Shown one piece after another: positions 30,697-32,368 of a stretch of DNA of 32,368 nucleotides. Source of the DNA: an uncultured Caulobacteraceae bacterium (GTDB lineage: Bacteria > Pseudomonadota > Alphaproteobacteria > Caulobacterales > Caulobacteraceae); contig CAIXWN010000116.1 of NCBI GenBank assembly GCA_903923135.1, positions 1 to 32,368 on the forward strand, read 5' to 3'. The translations under genes were made by a program, and so were the position numbers. Position 1 is the first letter of the stretch. Each line of letters starts with the position of its first letter. The notes below the pieces were generated by a model that did no database searches, was not told the DNA's origin, and saw nothing but the letters and a program-made list of their open reading frames with translations.

Positions 30697-31614
30697 ATGA
30701 CATCGGCCCACGGCACATTCACCCCTCCGCGTCGCCGCACGGTGCTCGCGGCGGCGGCCGCCCTGATCGCTCTGGCCGGCGTGGCGGACGCCTGTGCGCG
30801 GCCTTACGCCGAGGGGGTGGACCTCACCGTGATCAATCGCGAGACCGGCCAGCCTCTGCGGGTCTGGCGCCATCACGGAGCCCGCTTCGTCGCCGGCGAG
30901 CCGGGCGCGCGCTACAGCCTGCGCGTGGCCAATCACACCGACGGCCGGGTGCTGCTGGTGATGTCCGTCGACGGCGTCAACGTCCTCACCGGCGAGACCG
31001 CCGCCTGGAACCAGAGGGGCTATGTCATCGACGCCGGCGGCGCCTATGACGTCACCGGCTGGCGCAAGACCGACCGCGAGGTCGCCGCCTTCGCCTTCGC
31101 TCCCCTGCCGCAATCCTACGCCGCCCGCACCGGACGGCCGGGCGATGTCGGCGTCATCGGCATGGCGGTGTTCCGCGAAAGGGCCCCCATCGCGGTCGAG
31201 GCGCCCGTCCCCGCGCCGCCGGTCATGGCCCCGGCCTGGCGGGACGCCCCCGCCGACCACGGTTTCGGGCCGGCCACGCGCGCCGCGCCGCTGCCGCCGC
31301 CTGCGCCGCTGAGCCTCGCCGCGCCCCCGCCCAAGGCCCTGCCCAACGCCCTTCAGGAGGCCGCTGAAGCCGGCCGGCGCGAGGAGAAACTGGGCACGGC
31401 GCACGGGGCGCGGGAATGGTCGGTGGTCAGCCTGACCACCTTCGAGCGGGCGACGCCCTGGCCGCAGGCCGTCCGCCAGATCCAGTACGACACCCGGGCC
31501 AATCTGGTCGCGCAGGGCGTGATTCCGGCCTGGCCGCCAGCGGACCATCCGCCCCGGGCCTTCCCCTCCACCCCCGGCGGCGGCTTCGTCCCCGACCCGC
31601 CCGCCGAACCCTGA
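30697..31614 (+). CDS. Exported protein of unknown family, paired with an ECF sigma factor
   Basis: This 305-residue protein has an N-terminal twin-Arg-like export signal (R12-R13-R14, TVLAAAAALIALAG, to about residue 35; C33 lies in a poor lipobox). The first conserved-looking block, about residues 38-165, includes DLTVINRETGQPLRVW, GARYSLRVANHT, VMSVDGVNVLTGETA and RPGDVGVIGMAVFRE, and looks beta-rich. A Pro/Ala linker (166-225) follows, then a second block: REWSVVSLTTFERATPWPQA and IQYDTRANLVAQGVIP. I do not recognise a named domain. AAGGAGG five bases before the ATG makes the start firm. The sigma factor gene begins 57 bases later, suggesting a shared operon. A sensor or regulated-output role is guesswork. 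Confidence 0.7.
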   Translation: MTSAHGTFTPPRRRTVLAAAAALIALAGVADACARPYAEGVDLTVINRETGQPLRVWRHHGARFVAGEPGARYSLRVANHTDGRVLLVMSVDGVNVLTGETAAWNQRGYVIDAGGAYDVTGWRKTDREVAAFAFAPLPQSYAARTGRPGDVGVIGMAVFRERAPIAVEAPVPAPPVMAPAWRDAPADHGFGPATRAAPLPPPAPLSLAAPPPKALPNALQEAAEAGRREEKLGTAHGAREWSVVSLTTFERATPWPQAVRQIQYDTRANLVAQGVIPAWPPADHPPRAFPSTPGGGFVPDPPAEP

Positions 31615-31671
31615 GCCCGTGGCCGTTCACCCTTTGCGGACCCGGCCGTGCGAGGGCTAGACTTCGCCGCG

Positions 31672-32250
31672 ATGGAGCCGGATGAAGCGGACGACGCCGA
31701 GCTGCTGCGCGCCCACGGCGCCGGCGACCCGTACGCCTTCGCGCGGCTCTACGACAGGTATGATCGGCCATGCTTCCAGTTCATCCGCAGGACCCTGGGG
31801 CGCGCGGGCGCCGACGCCGCCGAGGACCTGCACCAGGAGACCTGGCTGGCGGTCTCGCGCAACGCCGCGGCCTTCGACCCCGGCCGGGCCAGCTTCCGCG
31901 CCTGGCTCTTCACCATTGCGCGCCACAAGGTCTGGGACCACTTTCGACGTCAGAAGGTGGCCGTGCTGGCCACCGCGGTGGACGAGGCGGCGATGAGCCT
32001 GCCTGATCCCGGTCCGACGCCCCTGCAGCAGGTGGAATCCCGCGAACTGGCGCTCAGGCTGGTCGGCGCGGTCGAGGCCCTGCCCCTGGCCCAGCGCGAG
32101 ACCTTCGTCCTCTTCGCCCACGCCGGTCTGTCGCTGGAAGAGGTCGCCCAGGCTACCGGCGCCGCCCTGGAGACAGCCAAAAGCCGGCTGCGTTACGCCC
32201 GCGCCACCCTCAGGAAGGCGCTCGCCGCCGAGAGGCCGGCCCATGGCTGA
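31672..32250 (+). CDS. ECF-family RNA polymerase sigma factor
   Basis: This 192-residue protein has the two sigma domains of group IV (ECF) factors. Region 2 spans about 10-95: AELLRAHGAGDPYAFARLYDRY, AEDLHQETWLAV and ASFRAWLFTIARHKVWDHFRR. Region 4 spans about 125-185: VGAVEALPLAQRETFVLFAH, LSLEEVAQATGAALETAKSRL and the helix RYARATLRKAL. The linker is short and no C-terminal extension is present. ATG 31672 was chosen; a GTG at 31648 would add eight residues and neither start has a clear ribosome site. The next gene overlaps its last eight bases, as ECF/anti-sigma pairs often do. Confidence 0.9.
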   Translation: MEPDEADDAELLRAHGAGDPYAFARLYDRYDRPCFQFIRRTLGRAGADAAEDLHQETWLAVSRNAAAFDPGRASFRAWLFTIARHKVWDHFRRQKVAVLATAVDEAAMSLPDPGPTPLQQVESRELALRLVGAVEALPLAQRETFVLFAHAGLSLEEVAQATGAALETAKSRLRYARATLRKALAAERPAHG

Positions 32251-32368
32251 CCGCGACACCCTTCCCGATCCCGTCGACCTGTCCGCGGTCCGGGCCGAGT
32301 CGGTTCTGGCCGACGAGGCCGCGCGCGCGGCGCGGCGCGCGCGGGTGCTCGCCGCGGTCGCGGCCGAG
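32243..32368 (+). CDS. Start of a gene overlapping the ECF sigma gene (possible anti-sigma factor), cut by the window end
   Basis: An ATG inside the sigma gene opens a frame of 42 codons that runs off the right edge. It begins MADRDTLPDPVDLSAVRAES and continues with an Ala/Arg-rich helical stretch (EAARAARRARVLAAVAAE). No domain can be judged from this length. Position and overlap are typical of an anti-sigma factor gene, but that is inference from neighbourhood only. Confidence 0.55.
   Translation, partial: MADRDTLPDPVDLSAVRAESVLADEAARAARRARVLAAVAAE

Overview
The window is a gene-dense, roughly 70% GC stretch of ordinary chromosomal DNA, most likely from the alphaproteobacterial family Caulobacteraceae (a Phenylobacterium- or Caulobacter-like organism). 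The sequence basis is a GapR/DUF2312 nucleoid protein, a zinc-free L36 of the alphaproteobacterial type, split pntAA/pntAB/pntB transhydrogenase genes behind a small aa3-oxidase subunit IV-like gene, a COQ9 homologue, and promoter-like sites close to the Caulobacter housekeeping pattern (TTGACGS / GCTANAWC). The genus is an inference. There are no tRNA or rRNA genes, CRISPR arrays, insertion sequences or phage genes, and no gene-free stretch over 300 bases.

Layout, left to right. 1-2 kb: a TIR-domain gene cut by the left edge (-), rpmJ (+), folE (-), then divergent gapR with an overlapping small unknown gene. 2-5.2 kb: an M3 oligoendopeptidase closely followed by an ABC1/UbiB-type kinase-like gene. 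5.2-7.5 kb: a zinc-free MDR oxidoreductase and an alpha/beta hydrolase, the latter behind a candidate TetR-type operator. 7.5-10.7 kb: the proton-translocating transhydrogenase operon. 10.7-11.8 kb: two tandem DUF308/HdeD-like membrane proteins on the minus strand. 11.9-15.3 kb: an EstB-like serine hydrolase overlapped by a TIM-barrel epimerase gene, a small Cys-rich periplasmic protein (-), and a second alpha/beta hydrolase. 15.3-18 kb: rpsU (-) with a structured leader, COQ9 (+), and purE-purK (-). 18-21.2 kb: a secreted type-B carboxylesterase and a nucleotidyltransferase (both -), then a small secreted unknown (+).

21.2-25.8 kb is a valine/branched-chain catabolic operon: mmsA, isobutyryl-CoA dehydrogenase, 3-hydroxyisobutyryl-CoA hydrolase and enoyl-CoA hydratase. 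The last three are joined by ATGA overlaps. mmsB, which would complete the pathway, is not here. A three-hairpin intergenic repeat sits between mmsA and the dehydrogenase gene. 25.9-29.3 kb holds four unrelated minus-strand genes: a secreted M20 peptidase, a spermidine-synthase-fold protein, a VOC protein and a DUF3047 secreted protein. 29.4-32.4 kb (+) has a small membrane protein, a DUF938 methyltransferase, then an exported protein of unknown family, an ECF sigma factor, and an overlapping gene cut by the right edge.

Most of the window is housekeeping or catabolic. The parts least explained by known families are the exported-protein / ECF-sigma / overlapping-gene module at the right end, the gapR-coupled small gene, the TIR gene at the left edge, the Cys-rich and four-Cys secreted proteins, and several regulatory-looking DNA elements.
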